In this document: positions 1 through 8,660 of the stretch, in pieces
Numbering within the stretch: position 1 is the stretch's first letter
How the letters are laid out: every line of letters begins with the position of its first letter
Assembly (NCBI RefSeq): GCF_000758585.1
Contig: NZ_CP009281.1
Coordinates: 1,550,001-1,614,000, forward strand
Direction of reading: 5' to 3'
DNA length: 64,000 nucleotides
Source of the DNA: Paenibacillus sp. FSL R5-0345
Lineage (GTDB): Bacteria; Bacillota; Bacilli; Paenibacillales; Paenibacillaceae
Notes under the pieces: model-generated
What the model was told of the DNA's origin: nothing
The model's database searches: none
What the model saw: the letters and a program-made list of their open reading frames with translations, nothing else
Position numbers and translations under genes: made by a program

Positions 1-615
1 TTTTTTATTACTTTGCTAGCTCCCTCATTATATGTTGCAATTACTACGTATCATCAGGAGATGATACCGACCAATCTTGTAATTAGTTTAGCTGCCCAGC
101 GGGAGAGTGTTCCTTTTCCTGCTTTTGTCGAGGCGCTGATCATGGAAATGACATATGAGATTTTGCGGGAGGCTGGGGTTCGGATACCCAAAAACATTGG
201 ACAGGCGATATCCATTGTCGGAACGTTGGTGATTGGGCAAGCCGCAGTTGCAGCGGGTTTTATTTCTTCTGCAATGGTCATTATTGTATCGCTCACAGCG
301 ATTTCTAGTTTTGTTATTCCGGAGACAGGAATGTCTATAGCTGCCCGGATGATCCGTTTTGTGCTAATAGGTTTGGCCGGATTTATCGGATTATATGGGA
401 TTCTATTCGGTATTTTTATCATCGTGTTGCATTTATCGAGCTTGCGTTCTTTCGGAATGCCTTATATGAGTCCGCTTGGGCCTTATAATTCCAAAGACTT
501 AAAGGATTCTATCTTTCGCTTTCCGTGGCCTTTACTAAAGACAAGACCCGTCGAAAACAAGACGCAGAACCTATTTCGTCAAAGTAGAACCAGTGATGAG
601 GAATCAAAAAAATGA
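1..615 (+). CDS. GerA-family spore germination protein, C-terminal part (5' end outside window)
   Basis: The reading frame is open to the left edge, so only the last ~204 residues are present. The visible part has several hydrophobic segments, the conserved 'AITTYHQEMIP' stretch, 'IPKNIGQAISIVGTLVIGQ' and a charged cytosolic tail, all typical of the C-terminal membrane domain of GerAA-type nutrient germinant receptor subunits. In this family the A subunit works with a B permease-like subunit and a C lipoprotein in the inner spore membrane. The stop overlaps the start of the gerC gene in an ATGA arrangement, so the two are translationally coupled. A B subunit is not visible; it may lie upstream or elsewhere. 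Family call is firm, germinant unknown. Confidence 0.92.
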   Translation, partial: FFITLLAPSLYVAITTYHQEMIPTNLVISLAAQRESVPFPAFVEALIMEMTYEILREAGVRIPKNIGQAISIVGTLVIGQAAVAAGFISSAMVIIVSLTAISSFVIPETGMSIAARMIRFVLIGLAGFIGLYGILFGIFIIVLHLSSLRSFGMPYMSPLGPYNSKDLKDSIFRFPWPLLKTRPVENKTQNLFRQSRTSDEESKK

Positions 616-1835
616 ATAAAAAATTAGTTAGAGGCGTTCTCCAATTGATGATAGCTCTCCAATTTACGTTGGTGCTAAGTGGTTGTTGGGAAAGGAAGGA
701 GCTGAATGAAGTAGCCTTTGTACTGGGGATAGGGATTGACAAGGCTGAAAAGGGTTATACAGTTTCGATGCAGGTCGTTATTCCGTCTGCGATTTCCTCA
801 CAATCGACTGGAGGAGGGGGAGGCACTGGAGTCCCTGTGGTTGTTTATAAATTCACGGTACCTACGTTTTATGATGCACAGCGTATGTTGAATCTGGATA
901 GTTCCAGGACAAGTTATCTTGGTCATATCCGGGTGTTGGTTATTGGGGAGGAGCTTGCCCGCTCTGGAGTGGGCGAGATACTGGATGTATTTAAAAGAAG
1001 TCGGGAACCACGTATGGATTTCTACGTTTTGGTTGCCAGAGGTACTACTGCCAGTGATGTCTTGAATGTCCTTACACCTATGGATAAATTACCAGCGAAC
1101 AAATTATTTAGTTCCCTAGATAATTCTTATAAAGATTCAGCAAAAACAGTCGCCGTCACACTAGATGATTTTATTGAAAATTTATTGTCTCAAGGTGAAA
1201 ATCCTGTACTGACCGGAGTGGAAGTGATGGGAAATCCAAAAGATGGGGAAGAAAAAAGCAATGTAGAGCGAACGATGCCAAAGGCGAGATTGGAATACCA
1301 TACTGTGGCTGTGTTCAGAAAAGACAAACTGATCGGTTGGCTAAACGAGGGTGAAACGATCGGTTACAATTATATCAACGATAAGGTAACCGCACATTCT
1401 GGCCCGATAGCAGGAGAAGACGGAAAGCCCATTGTTATCGAAGCGATCCAAGCTTCAACCAAGCGCAAAGTGAAAATTATTGATGGGGAGCCGCATATTT
1501 ACCTTAATGTTAAGGCGCTTTGCAATATTGAAGAAGTGCATAGTACAGAGAATTTGGAATCGGAAAGCACCATAAGACGTTTGGAAAAGGAAACAGAGGA
1601 ACGGATTGTAGAGCGGATGCAATACACTGTGGAGCAAGTAAATAATCGCTTCAACGTTGATATTATGGGATTTGGACAATCGATCTATCATGACAGCCCT
1701 AAAGCATGGGCCAAGCTACAGCACAAGAAGGGCGGAGATTACCTTAAATCCTTGCCCATCCATTATAGTGCCTCAGTAGTTATTAACCGCGTTGGTCTAA
1801 CCGATAATTCTTTTCTTGAACAAATCAAGGAGTGA
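612..1835 (+). CDS. Ger(x)C-family spore germination lipoprotein
   Basis: 407 residues. A signal peptide ends in the lipobox LVLSGC followed by WERKELNEVAFVLGIGID, the hallmark N-terminus of GerC-type lipoproteins. The protein would be lipid-anchored on the outer face of the inner spore membrane as the C subunit of a germinant receptor. The start ATG at 612 overlaps the gerA stop by ATGA, and the stop overlaps the next small gene. Length is normal for the family. The second half shows the usual 'RLEKETEERIVERMQYTVEQ' helix region before the C-terminal beta domain. A paralogue lies at 60992-62086 on the other strand. Confidence 0.93.
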   Translation: MNKKLVRGVLQLMIALQFTLVLSGCWERKELNEVAFVLGIGIDKAEKGYTVSMQVVIPSAISSQSTGGGGGTGVPVVVYKFTVPTFYDAQRMLNLDSSRTSYLGHIRVLVIGEELARSGVGEILDVFKRSREPRMDFYVLVARGTTASDVLNVLTPMDKLPANKLFSSLDNSYKDSAKTVAVTLDDFIENLLSQGENPVLTGVEVMGNPKDGEEKSNVERTMPKARLEYHTVAVFRKDKLIGWLNEGETIGYNYINDKVTAHSGPIAGEDGKPIVIEAIQASTKRKVKIIDGEPHIYLNVKALCNIEEVHSTENLESESTIRRLEKETEERIVERMQYTVEQVNNRFNVDIMGFGQSIYHDSPKAWAKLQHKKGGDYLKSLPIHYSASVVINRVGLTDNSFLEQIKE

Positions 1836-1840
1836 GAGAA

Positions 1841-2071
1841 ATGGTATTACTGTTTTTTTTGGTGATTGCTATAGGTTGTATGGCACTTGATTTACCTAAG
1901 TTAATTCGAAAGCGCCGAGTACGTGATCTTAGCATATACTTTATAGTTTGGATTTTGGGTCTTGGCGCGACCTTCTGTTCGTTGTTGAAATTGAACATCC
2001 CCAGTCCGTTGTTTCTAATTATTTTTATCTATAAGCCAATAAATAATTTATTTGGAATATGGTTTCATTAA
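1841..2071 (+). CDS. small hydrophobic protein at the end of the ger operon
   Basis: 76 residues with three hydrophobic stretches (VLLFFLVIAIGCMALDL; YFIVWILGLGATF; PSPLFLIIFIY), so probably a small membrane protein. A GTG at 1832 is in frame but lies inside the ribosome site AAGGAG (1827-1832). ATG 1841, 8 nt downstream of that site, is the better start. The gene directly follows gerC and ends before a strong terminator, so it is the last gene of the germination operon. Small membrane proteins of this kind (GerD-unrelated, unnamed) accompany some Bacillales ger operons; its function is not known to me. Confidence 0.7.
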   Translation: MVLLFFLVIAIGCMALDLPKLIRKRRVRDLSIYFIVWILGLGATFCSLLKLNIPSPLFLIIFIYKPINNLFGIWFH

Positions 2072-2097
2072 CAACGACGGATTTACAAATTATCAAA

Positions 2098-2163
2098 CCC
2101 CTTAGAATAAGCATTGGATAAAACTTCTGGTTTATCTGATGAATTCTAAGGGGTGTATTTTTT
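2098..2163 (+). terminator. rho-independent terminator of the ger operon
   Basis: An 11-bp perfect stem, CCCCTTAGAAT (2098-2108) with ATTCTAAGGGG (2143-2153), has a small inner hairpin in the loop and is followed by TGTATTTTTT. Confidence 0.85.
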
Positions 2164-2212
2164 ATGACGATTAAAAATAAATTCTCAATTGTTGTAAAAG
2201 TAGATTAAAATA

Positions 2213-2240
2213 TTGATTGCTATATACAATTAAATACAAT
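2213..2240 (+). promoter_or_regulatory. possible sigma-A promoter for the SDR gene
   Basis: TTGATT (2213-2218), 16-nt spacer, TACAAT (2235-2240) lie in the otherwise empty AT-rich stretch 2164-2373. The match is modest and the distance to the gene (about 130 nt) is long. The rest of this stretch holds nothing else I can name except a short T-arm-like string near 2326-2341 (see rejected items). Confidence 0.25.
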
Positions 2241-2373
2241 AAAGTTGTCATATAGAGGATAATTTTGTCGATTTTTCTGCAAAAATGTTCCAATTCATAT
2301 TGAATCAGGCGATATTAGGGTCTATGAGGTTCGAATCCTCCTCCTGAAAAAGACATAAGAAAGTGGTGCACTT

Positions 2374-3147
2374 ATGAGTATCAACAGATTTGAGAGCAAA
2401 GTAGTTATTATTACAGGTGCAGGTACCGGAATCGGAAAAGCTACAGCCTTAAGAGTAGCAAGAGAGGGCGGTACTGTAGTAGTTGCCAATCGATCAGATG
2501 CCGGCGCTAACACAGTTGAGGAAATTAAGGCTCTAGGTGGGGAAGCGATGTTTGTTCGGTCAGATGTTTCTCTCGAAGCAGACTGCAAAAATATCGTAGA
2601 TCAAACATTAGCAGCTTATGGAAAAATTGATTGCCTATATAATAACTCAGCAATTACAGGAGACAATACGGATGTTATAGACTATGATCCGTTGTTGTTT
2701 CAAAAAGTGATTCAGACAAATCTCACTAGCCAATTCTACATGTTGCATTATACATTACCTCATATGAAATCTGGAGCTTCCGTTCTAAACTGCTCCTCTT
2801 TGCATGGTATTTTTATCGGGATGGCCAACGATGCAGCTTATTCAGCAAGTAAACATGCTATTGTGGGGATGACTAAATCGGTTGCCAAAGAAGTGGGTCA
2901 CCGTAACATTAGAGTAAATGCTCTTTGCCCAGGACCTATCCCTACACCAACCATGAACAGATATGAAAAGCTGTTGTCTGATGATGTAGAGATGCTTCAA
3001 TCTCTTATCGCATCTGGAACGGCTCTGGGTAGATACGGTACGCCTGAGGAAGTAGCTGCGTTTGCATGCTTCCTACTAAGTGATGAGGCTTCGTTTATTA
3101 CAGGTACAGCACATGTGATTGACGGGGGCTATTCCGCAACAAAGTAA
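2374..3147 (+). CDS. short-chain dehydrogenase/reductase (SDR), 257 aa
   Basis: A classical SDR oxidoreductase that uses NAD(P)(H). Visible motifs: the nucleotide-binding TGAGTGIG (residues 14-21), a slightly altered structural motif NNSAI (normally NNAG) at about 90-94, the catalytic Ser141/Ser142 region, and Tyr156-x-x-x-Lys160 in YSASK. 'CPGPIPTPT' and the C-terminal 'FITGTAHVIDGGYSA' complete the fold. Asn39-Arg40 after beta-2 (VVVANRS) leaves cofactor preference open, perhaps NADP. The gene is monocistronic: a terminator precedes it at 2098 and another follows at 3192. Substrate cannot be told from sequence. Confidence 0.9.
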   Translation: MSINRFESKVVIITGAGTGIGKATALRVAREGGTVVVANRSDAGANTVEEIKALGGEAMFVRSDVSLEADCKNIVDQTLAAYGKIDCLYNNSAITGDNTDVIDYDPLLFQKVIQTNLTSQFYMLHYTLPHMKSGASVLNCSSLHGIFIGMANDAAYSASKHAIVGMTKSVAKEVGHRNIRVNALCPGPIPTPTMNRYEKLLSDDVEMLQSLIASGTALGRYGTPEEVAAFACFLLSDEASFITGTAHVIDGGYSATK

Positions 3148-3191
3148 TTCCGGATTGTTTACTTATATAACAACTAAAATATAGTATTAGA

Positions 3192-3270
3192 GGCTTTGCG
3201 GCGTATTCTGATTCCAAAAACCTGAAGGATGACTGGATTGGAATCGGAAGTCGCACGCAGAGCCTTTTTT
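3192..3270 (+). terminator. long terminator hairpin after the SDR gene
   Basis: GGCTTTGCG (3192-3200) pairs with CGCAGAGCC (3256-3264, one G-T), and inside it GATTCCA (3210-3216) pairs with TGGAATC (3239-3245). A T-run follows immediately. The two-part stem is larger than a usual terminator. Confidence 0.8.
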
Positions 3271-3463
3271 AGTTGTCTAAAAAAACAGATTCTTCGTATG
3301 TTGGCAAATTGAATGGTTGCAAGAGACAGCAGATACACAAAAATGAATGAATTAAGGAAAATATGACCATGAATATGTTGGAATTTGTAGAAAATTGTAT
3401 TTTAATATAAATAAAAAAAGAAATTTGTCGATAATAATATAGGTAATATGTATTAGTTAATAT

Positions 3464-3545
3464 TCTAGAAAGGGTGTTGTTATAAAAACAATACAGGAAG
3501 TAGATGTCGTCGCCCTGAAAAAGCATGGGGCGGGTATTTTTTGTC
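3464..3545 (+). promoter_or_regulatory. leader with terminator-like hairpin ahead of the SpoIIAA-like gene
   Basis: The 340-base gap 3271-3613 has no gene. At 3511-3532, CGCCC and GGGCG form a stem around a ~12-nt loop, followed by GGTATTTTTT, which is a terminator shape located ~70 nt before the next start codon. Upstream, GTTGTT/AACAAT near 3476-3492 can form a second small hairpin. This could be an attenuator, the end of a short RNA, or chance. I do not recognise a known riboswitch class. Confidence 0.35.
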
Positions 3546-3613
3546 TGTGAAGTTACATACATTTCATCTCTATTATTAAAAAAATAACGTTAAAACTTGG
3601 AGGAAAAATAATT

Positions 3614-3973
3614 ATGCCATACACAATTAAGTACAACCAAAATGAGAACCATATCGATGTAGTATCTATCGATTTTTCAGCTGAAGATGTTCAAGGATAC
3701 CTGAAAGATTTTGAAAATATCATGAAGCTTGTTAAACCTAAATTTACAGGAACAACTGATGTAACTGATTCTAAAAGTGTACTTACTCCTGAGGTTGCAG
3801 CTATGCTAGCCCCTACAGGTGCGATGGCGAGTGAAGCTGGTCAAGCAGGATGGGCCTATGTAACTAAAAACCCAATTTGGAAGATGCAATTGAAACGTAT
3901 TTTTGGTAGAGATTTTGCAGATGCTTACGATACCTACGAAGAAGCTAGAACATACCTGAAAAGCTTGCAATAA
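3614..3973 (+). CDS. small SpoIIAA-like (STAS-fold) protein, 119 aa
   Basis: No signal peptide or membrane segment. The pattern 'EDVQGYLKDFENIMKLVKPKFTGTTDVTDSK ... AGWAYVTKNPIWKMQLKRIF ... DTYEEARTYLKSL' (shown in part) resembles the SpoIIAA-like/STAS small proteins: an acidic helix, a central beta strand ending in a D-x-T/D motif, a strand 'WAYVT', then a C-terminal 'eeA..yL' helix. Good ribosome site TTGGAGGA. It is a single gene between a leader hairpin and a strong terminator. Family call is by resemblance only; function unknown. Confidence 0.5.
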   Translation: MPYTIKYNQNENHIDVVSIDFSAEDVQGYLKDFENIMKLVKPKFTGTTDVTDSKSVLTPEVAAMLAPTGAMASEAGQAGWAYVTKNPIWKMQLKRIFGRDFADAYDTYEEARTYLKSLQ

Positions 3974-3991
3974 TCTAATATTACAGTTAGC

Positions 3992-4025
3992 AAAAAGTGC
4001 GGAGAATTTTCTCCGCACTTTTTTG
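3992..4025. terminator. bidirectional terminator between convergent genes
   Basis: AAAAAGTGCGGAGAA pairs perfectly with TTCTCCGCACTTTTT. T-runs occur on both strands, so it serves the small gene at 3614 (+) and nrdF (-). Confidence 0.9.
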
Positions 4026-4037
4026 CTTTATCTATAT

Positions 4038-4997
4038 TTAAAATTGAAAATCTTCATCCTTTAGCGGCTCTACGTTAAGCGCCCGGACATATCCGTTGCC
4101 TTTTTTCGAGAAGAAGTCATGCTGCTTAGTGTGGGTACTGATACCATTCTGAACTATCGGGTTGATCTCTTCCTCGTCGAATAGCGGATCATGGCCCAGA
4201 TTCATCATAGCTTTATTGGCATTGTATCTAAGGAAGGTCTTAACCTCTTCCACTAGTCCGATGGGAGCATAGATCTGCTCGGTATAACGTTCTTCATTCT
4301 CATGCAGCAGTCTAAGGAGGTCAACGAGCTGCTGGTGAAGCTCGCGTTGCTCGTCCTCTGGAAGCCCGTCAAAGATCTCCTGCGCCAGTACACCGACATA
4401 TACCCCATGGATGCTCTCATCCCGAAGAATAAGGTCGATAATCTCACCGCTGCAAGTCATTTTGCCCTGGCCGGCCAGATAAAGCGGGTAGAAGAAGCCG
4501 CTATAGAACAAGTAGCTCTCGAGCAGCACGGAGGCTGCCATAGCAAGGTATAGGTCTTTGGGTGAGTCTATTTTTTTGTAATATTGCGATATCGTCTCCG
4601 CTTTGAACTGCAGGTATGGGTTCTCTTCTACCCAGCTGAATACACTGTCAATCTCCTCCGTGGAGGACAAAGTGGTGAAAATGCTGCTGTACGATTTGGC
4701 GTGGATCTGTTCCATCATGCCCATAAAGCCAAGCACAGCCTTGCGCTGAAGGCCTTCGACATGCTCCATAATCTGCGGCATACCTACTCCGCCTTGAATC
4801 GTATCCAGCAGTGTCAGGCCGCCGAGCACTTTCATATAGGAGTCCTTTTCTTGCTCACTAAGCGTGAGCCAGGACATTTTATCATCGGATAATGGAATTT
4901 CATCGTCCGTCCAGAATTGCATAATGTTCTGATTCCAGAACATCAATGAGAAATCGTCGTCGGGACGGTTCCAGTTTACGGCTTGGATAGCGGTCAT
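4038..4997 (-). CDS. nrdF: class Ib ribonucleotide reductase beta subunit NrdF
   Basis: 319 residues, normal for NrdF. The protein carries the di-metal (Mn or Fe) tyrosyl-radical centre that NrdE needs to reduce ribonucleotides. Visible ligands: Asp65 (LLDT), Glu96 and His99 in EQIHAKSY with the radical Tyr103, and the second ligand set in 'FKAETISQYY' and 'RDESIHGVYVG'. The Y+4 spacing after His fits class Ib NrdF. It lies 39 nt downstream of nrdE in an nrdI-nrdE-nrdF operon. No thioredoxin-like nrdH is present in the window. Confidence 0.97.
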   Translation of the reverse strand: MTAIQAVNWNRPDDDFSLMFWNQNIMQFWTDDEIPLSDDKMSWLTLSEQEKDSYMKVLGGLTLLDTIQGGVGMPQIMEHVEGLQRKAVLGFMGMMEQIHAKSYSSIFTTLSSTEEIDSVFSWVEENPYLQFKAETISQYYKKIDSPKDLYLAMAASVLLESYLFYSGFFYPLYLAGQGKMTCSGEIIDLILRDESIHGVYVGVLAQEIFDGLPEDEQRELHQQLVDLLRLLHENEERYTEQIYAPIGLVEEVKTFLRYNANKAMMNLGHDPLFDEEEINPIVQNGISTHTKQHDFFSKKGNGYVRALNVEPLKDEDFQF

Positions 4998-5036
4998 AAT
5001 ATGGCAATCTCCTTTTCTGCGGCTATAGCCTTCCAG

Positions 5037-7121
5037 TTAGATCGAGCAGGTGAGGCATTCCTCGACGGACAGCTTTTTGGTCCGGGTGTAATACAGCGAC
5101 TTCAGGCCTTTATGCGCCGCATACAGATAGGAGCGGGCCAGTTCTCTGGTTGATACATCGCTGTTCACATGCAGAACAGTCGAGATGCCCTGGTCGATAT
5201 GGGGCTGAATTTCCGCGATCAGATCGATCACCTTGAACTGATCCATTTGGTAAGCCGATTTATAGAAAAATACATTATCTGGACGCAGGTACGGCATCGG
5301 ATAGTAAGTCGTTGAATTGGCATATGTCCGTGTTTCAATCTGCTCTACAATAGGCATAACGCTTGAAGTGGCATTTTGAATATAGGAAATGCTGGCTGTT
5401 GGCGCAATCGCCAATCGGTAAGCATGGTACAGGCCATTTGCTTTTACTGCATCCCGCAGTTGTTCCCAGTCCGAAGGGGATGGGATGAAAATATCTCCGA
5501 ACAGCTCTTGTACTCTTGGCGTTACAGGGCGGTAATCTGTTGTCAGATAACGCTCAAAATAAACTCCTGTAGCATAATCAGAGGCCTCAAATCCATGGAA
5601 AGAGTGGCCGCTTGCGGCAGCGATCTCCATGCTTTTCTCCAGGGAATGGTAGTTCATGGTCATGAAAAAGGTCCGGGCAAAATCGCGAGCCTGTTCGCTC
5701 TCATAAGCAATCTTGTTCTTGGTCAGATAGCCGTGAAGATTCATCACGCCAAGTCCGACCGAGTGCATCTCTTTATTGGCCTTGGCTACGCCTGGGGCAT
5801 TGGAGATGCTGGTCATATCGCTGACAGCGGTCAGGGCGATCATACCTTCATGTACCGATTCACGGATTTTGCCATGCTCCATCACGTTGACAATGTTCAA
5901 AGAAGCCAGATTGCAGCTTACATCACGGCGGATGGTATCCTCCTGCCCGTAATCATTAATCTCTGAAGTCTCCTGCAGCTGGAAGATTTCCGTGCAGAGG
6001 TTGGACATTTTGATCTGTCCGACATTTTTCAGGGCATGGGCCGCATTGGCATTGCTCTTGTTCATAATATATGGATAGCCAGATTCCAGCTGGATCATGG
6101 CGATTTTGGTCAGCATATCCCGCGCGCTCATGGCTTTTCTCTTTTTGACACGAGGATCGGCTAAAAGCTTATCGTACATATCATCCAAATCCATGTCATC
6201 AAGATGCGTGCCGTAGGCCTTGTACACACTGTAAGGGGCAAATACATGCAGCGGTTCATTGTCCTTCGCCAGTTTATAGAAGCGATTTGGAATAATCAGG
6301 CCGATGGACAGGGTTTTGAGCCTTGTTTTTTCGTCGGCGTTGATCTTCTTGCTGTCGAGAAATTCAAGAACATCCCAGCCAAAAATGTTGTAGTAGGCGG
6401 CTCCAGAGCCTTTACGTTGACCCATCTGGTCAGCATAGGAGAAGCCGTCTTCCATCAGCTTGAGCACAGGTATAATGCCCTTAGCCGCATCTTCGACACC
6501 CTTGATGGTCTCTCCGCGGGAACGGAGCTTGGACAGGTTGACAGCCACGCCACCGCCGATCTTCGATAGCTGCATGCAGGTATTGAGCACATAGTTGATC
6601 GAATTAAGCGAGTCGTCCATTTCGATCAGGAAGCAGGAGACAAGCTCACCGCGCCGGCTCTTGCCGGCATTCAAGAAGGTAGGCGTCGCTGGCTGCAGGC
6701 GCTGCTCCATCATCGAACGGGCAAGCATGCCGGCAGTAGCGGCGTTCCCGCGTCCTAGGTGAAGGGCAACTGCCGCCACACGGTCCGGATAATGCTCCAG
6801 ATATTGCTTGCGGTCATTGCTTTTTACAGCGTAATCCGTATAGAACTTCGAAGCTGCCATATAGGATGGAAAGCTGAAGTTGTAAGAATGGGTAATTTGG
6901 TAGACTTCTTCAATCTCAGCCAAGCTGTACTGTTCGTAAAAATTTTCGTAGAAATCCTGTTCAATCATATAATCAACCTTGGCTTTTGTATTCTCAAAAA
7001 CCAAGCTCCGCCGTTCTACATCCCGCATAAATTCGGCTACTGCCTCAAGGTCTTTATCCAATTGAAAGAAACCAGTTTCGTCTCTCTTCATCAACATGTT
7101 GTTTAGTTCAATATGCCGCAA
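5037..7121 (-). CDS. nrdE: class Ib ribonucleotide reductase alpha subunit NrdE
   Basis: 694 residues, full length for NrdE. It reduces ribonucleoside diphosphates to deoxyribonucleotides. Active-site landmarks: 'GELVSCFL' (first active cysteine), 'NLCTEIF' (thiyl-radical cysteine), 'CNLASLN' (partner cysteine region), and the C-terminal redox pair ECLTCSI. There is no N-terminal ATP cone, as expected for class Ib. The start is TTG at 7121, placed 9 nt after a strong AGGAGG; it overlaps the end of nrdI by 14 nt. Regulation is likely by NrdR from the promoter upstream of nrdI. Confidence 0.97.
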   Translation of the reverse strand: MRHIELNNMLMKRDETGFFQLDKDLEAVAEFMRDVERRSLVFENTKAKVDYMIEQDFYENFYEQYSLAEIEEVYQITHSYNFSFPSYMAASKFYTDYAVKSNDRKQYLEHYPDRVAAVALHLGRGNAATAGMLARSMMEQRLQPATPTFLNAGKSRRGELVSCFLIEMDDSLNSINYVLNTCMQLSKIGGGVAVNLSKLRSRGETIKGVEDAAKGIIPVLKLMEDGFSYADQMGQRKGSGAAYYNIFGWDVLEFLDSKKINADEKTRLKTLSIGLIIPNRFYKLAKDNEPLHVFAPYSVYKAYGTHLDDMDLDDMYDKLLADPRVKKRKAMSARDMLTKIAMIQLESGYPYIMNKSNANAAHALKNVGQIKMSNLCTEIFQLQETSEINDYGQEDTIRRDVSCNLASLNIVNVMEHGKIRESVHEGMIALTAVSDMTSISNAPGVAKANKEMHSVGLGVMNLHGYLTKNKIAYESEQARDFARTFFMTMNYHSLEKSMEIAAASGHSFHGFEASDYATGVYFERYLTTDYRPVTPRVQELFGDIFIPSPSDWEQLRDAVKANGLYHAYRLAIAPTASISYIQNATSSVMPIVEQIETRTYANSTTYYPMPYLRPDNVFFYKSAYQMDQFKVIDLIAEIQPHIDQGISTVLHVNSDVSTRELARSYLYAAHKGLKSLYYTRTKKLSVEECLTCSI

Positions 7122-7467
7122 CTCGGCTCACCTCCTGTTTAATTCGTTCTACATCGCCAAATGTGCCCGATAGCTCAAATTTACCGATAACCGGTACGTT
7201 GTACCGATCTGCAATCAAGTCTGCGCTATGTGCGAACAGCTCGCCCCAGTTCTTGTTGCCGCTGGCGGCGATGCCTTTCAAATTGGAATAATTGTTCTTC
7301 AAAAAAATAGACACCTTCTCTGGAATCTGTCCAAAGCCGGTGGTATATGTAATAAGCACGTAGGGCTCATCAATGGTCATATGCTCTTCAATCTGCACAG
7401 CTGGCAGCTTAAGCTTACCAATGAAGCGTTTGACGTTTCCCGTTTTCGAATCATATGCGACTAGCAT
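7108..7467 (-). CDS. nrdI: flavodoxin-like NrdI
   Basis: 119 residues. NrdI supplies the oxidant that assembles the Mn(III)2-tyrosyl cofactor of NrdF. Visible: 'MLVAYDSKTGNVKRF' (FMN phosphate-binding loop, S/T-x-T-G-N-V), 'YTTGFGQIPEKV', and 'GIAASGNKNWGELF', all standard NrdI features. First gene of the operon, strong ribosome site AGGAGGAGAG, overlap with nrdE. Confidence 0.96.
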   Translation of the reverse strand: MLVAYDSKTGNVKRFIGKLKLPAVQIEEHMTIDEPYVLITYTTGFGQIPEKVSIFLKNNYSNLKGIAASGNKNWGELFAHSADLIADRYNVPVIGKFELSGTFGDVERIKQEVSRVAAY

Positions 7468-7554
7468 GGAGTCTCTCCTCCTGTATATATTAAAACTACT
7501 TTAAATACTGTAAAGATTGAATAGATAAGCTAAAAATACTGAAAAATCATATTA

Positions 7555-7608
7555 ATACTATATTTAGTGTGCGTTGTTTATTTTAATCACTATATGTTGA
7601 AAAGTCAA
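7555..7608 (-). promoter_or_regulatory. nrd promoter with two NrdR-like boxes
   Basis: On the minus strand, TTGACT (7603-7608), a 17-nt spacer and TAAAAT (7580-7585) form a good sigma-A promoter. Two NrdR-box-like 16-mers lie at 7587-7602 (inside the spacer; 11/16 to the consensus I recall) and at 7555-7570 (ACACTAAATATAGTAT, 14/16, near the transcription start). Their centres are exactly 32 nt apart, the three-turn spacing typical of NrdR sites. Confidence 0.75.
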
Positions 7609-7768
7609 CATGAAAAGTACAACATTAATAGCTGTTAGTTGGTCTGCAAAACGCTCTATTAATCTATTAAAATCCCGACAATACACCATTTATCAGCGGG
7701 ATCAGATGCTTCATTGTCGAAGCAAATGAATCAAAAATATAGGAGTTGTACAATTTCCCCCGTACATG

Positions 7769-7797
7769 CACTTCTAGGCATCTACCCACATACAATA
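7769..7797 (+). promoter_or_regulatory. candidate sigma-E/sigma-K promoter of sigK
   Basis: CATACAATA at 7789-7797 fits both the sigma-K -10 (CATAnnnTA) and the sigma-E -10 (CATACAnT). GCAC at 7768-7771 lies 17 nt upstream and fits the short sigma-K -35 'AC'. It is about 68 nt ahead of the sigK start, which agrees with the known mother-cell control of sigK in Bacillus. Confidence 0.5.
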
Positions 7798-7864
7798 AGA
7801 TGACCATGAACCCGTAAGGCTAACAGATCGGTTTCATTGTACAAGTGCGGGAGGTGTCGCCAAG

Positions 7865-8566
7865 TTGCCTGGATTCTTAAGTACGATCGCGTTGCTAATC
7901 AAAGAACTGACGTTGCTGGTATCCTACGTAAGGAACAACGCATTTCCACAGCCGCTCTCGGAGCAGGAGGAAAGCAAATACTTAGGCATGATGGCTGAAG
8001 GGGATGCTAAAGCCCGAAATTTGCTTATCGAGCACAATTTGAGACTTGTCGCCCATATAGTAAAGAAATTTGATAACACTGGGGAAGACATGGAGGATCT
8101 GATCTCCATCGGCACGATCGGCCTGATTAAAGCCATCGAGAGCTACCGTCCGAACAAAGGCACAAAGCTGGCCACTTTTGCTGCCCGTTGTATTGAAAAC
8201 GAAATTCTGATGCACCTAAGATCCTTGAAGAAGACTCGTAAAGATGTATCTCTGCACGACCCAATTGGGACTGACAAAGAAGGTAATGAAATTACACTTA
8301 TCGATATCCTTGGCTCTGAAGCTGATGATGTCATTAAAGAGGTCGATCTTAAGATTGAGAAGAGCAAGATTTATAGAAATCTCGATATATTGGATGACAG
8401 GGAAAAAGAAGTTGTCGTTGGTCGGTTTGGATTGGATACAGGTGGAGAAGAGCGGACGCAGAGGGAAATTGCCAAGGAGCTTGGGATTTCGCGGAGTTAT
8501 GTTTCAAGGATAGAGAAAAGGGCACTGATGAAGCTTTATCATGAGTTTTATAAGGCGAAGCGCTAG
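7865..8566 (+). CDS. sigK: RNA polymerase sporulation sigma factor SigK (complete)
   Basis: 233 residues. Sigma-K drives late mother-cell transcription (coat, cortex maturation, mother-cell lysis). The N-terminal '[23 protein letters not shown]' matches the pro-sequence and start of mature sigma-K of Bacillus subtilis, and regions 2 ('[16 protein letters not shown]', '[17 protein letters not shown]'), 3 and 4 ('[20 protein letters not shown]') are complete. Start TTG at 7865 after GGAGGTG. The gene is uninterrupted here, unlike the skin-split gene of B. subtilis. Partial copies recur at 48076, 49941, 54917 and 59788. Confidence 0.95.
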   Translation: MPGFLSTIALLIKELTLLVSYVRNNAFPQPLSEQEESKYLGMMAEGDAKARNLLIEHNLRLVAHIVKKFDNTGEDMEDLISIGTIGLIKAIESYRPNKGTKLATFAARCIENEILMHLRSLKKTRKDVSLHDPIGTDKEGNEITLIDILGSEADDVIKEVDLKIEKSKIYRNLDILDDREKEVVVGRFGLDTGGEERTQREIAKELGISRSYVSRIEKRALMKLYHEFYKAKR

Positions 8567-8606
8567 GATTTTAGATAATAACTAAAGATTCACTATAGAT
8601 TTTATT

Positions 8607-8641
8607 AAAAGCGACTTGCCAACAAGGGAGTTGCTTTTTTG
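8607..8641 (+). terminator. sigK terminator
   Basis: AAAGCGACTTGCC pairs with GGGAGTTGCTTT (with G-T pairs) and runs into six Ts. The same sequence is present downstream of the sigK relic at 59943-59977. Confidence 0.8.
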
Positions 8642-8660
8642 TTCTGTTATGTGGTTCTAG

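Noticed and set aside
2326..2346. GAGGTTCGAATCCTC, like the T-arm of a tRNA
   Set aside because: Only a four-pair stem with the conserved loop is present. No acceptor, D or anticodon arm can be folded upstream, and no CCA follows. Either a tRNA relic or chance.
8244..8513. Second reading frame of 89 codons inside sigK
   Set aside because: It lies entirely within the sigK coding sequence in another frame; its composition follows from sigK codons and there is no ribosome site.
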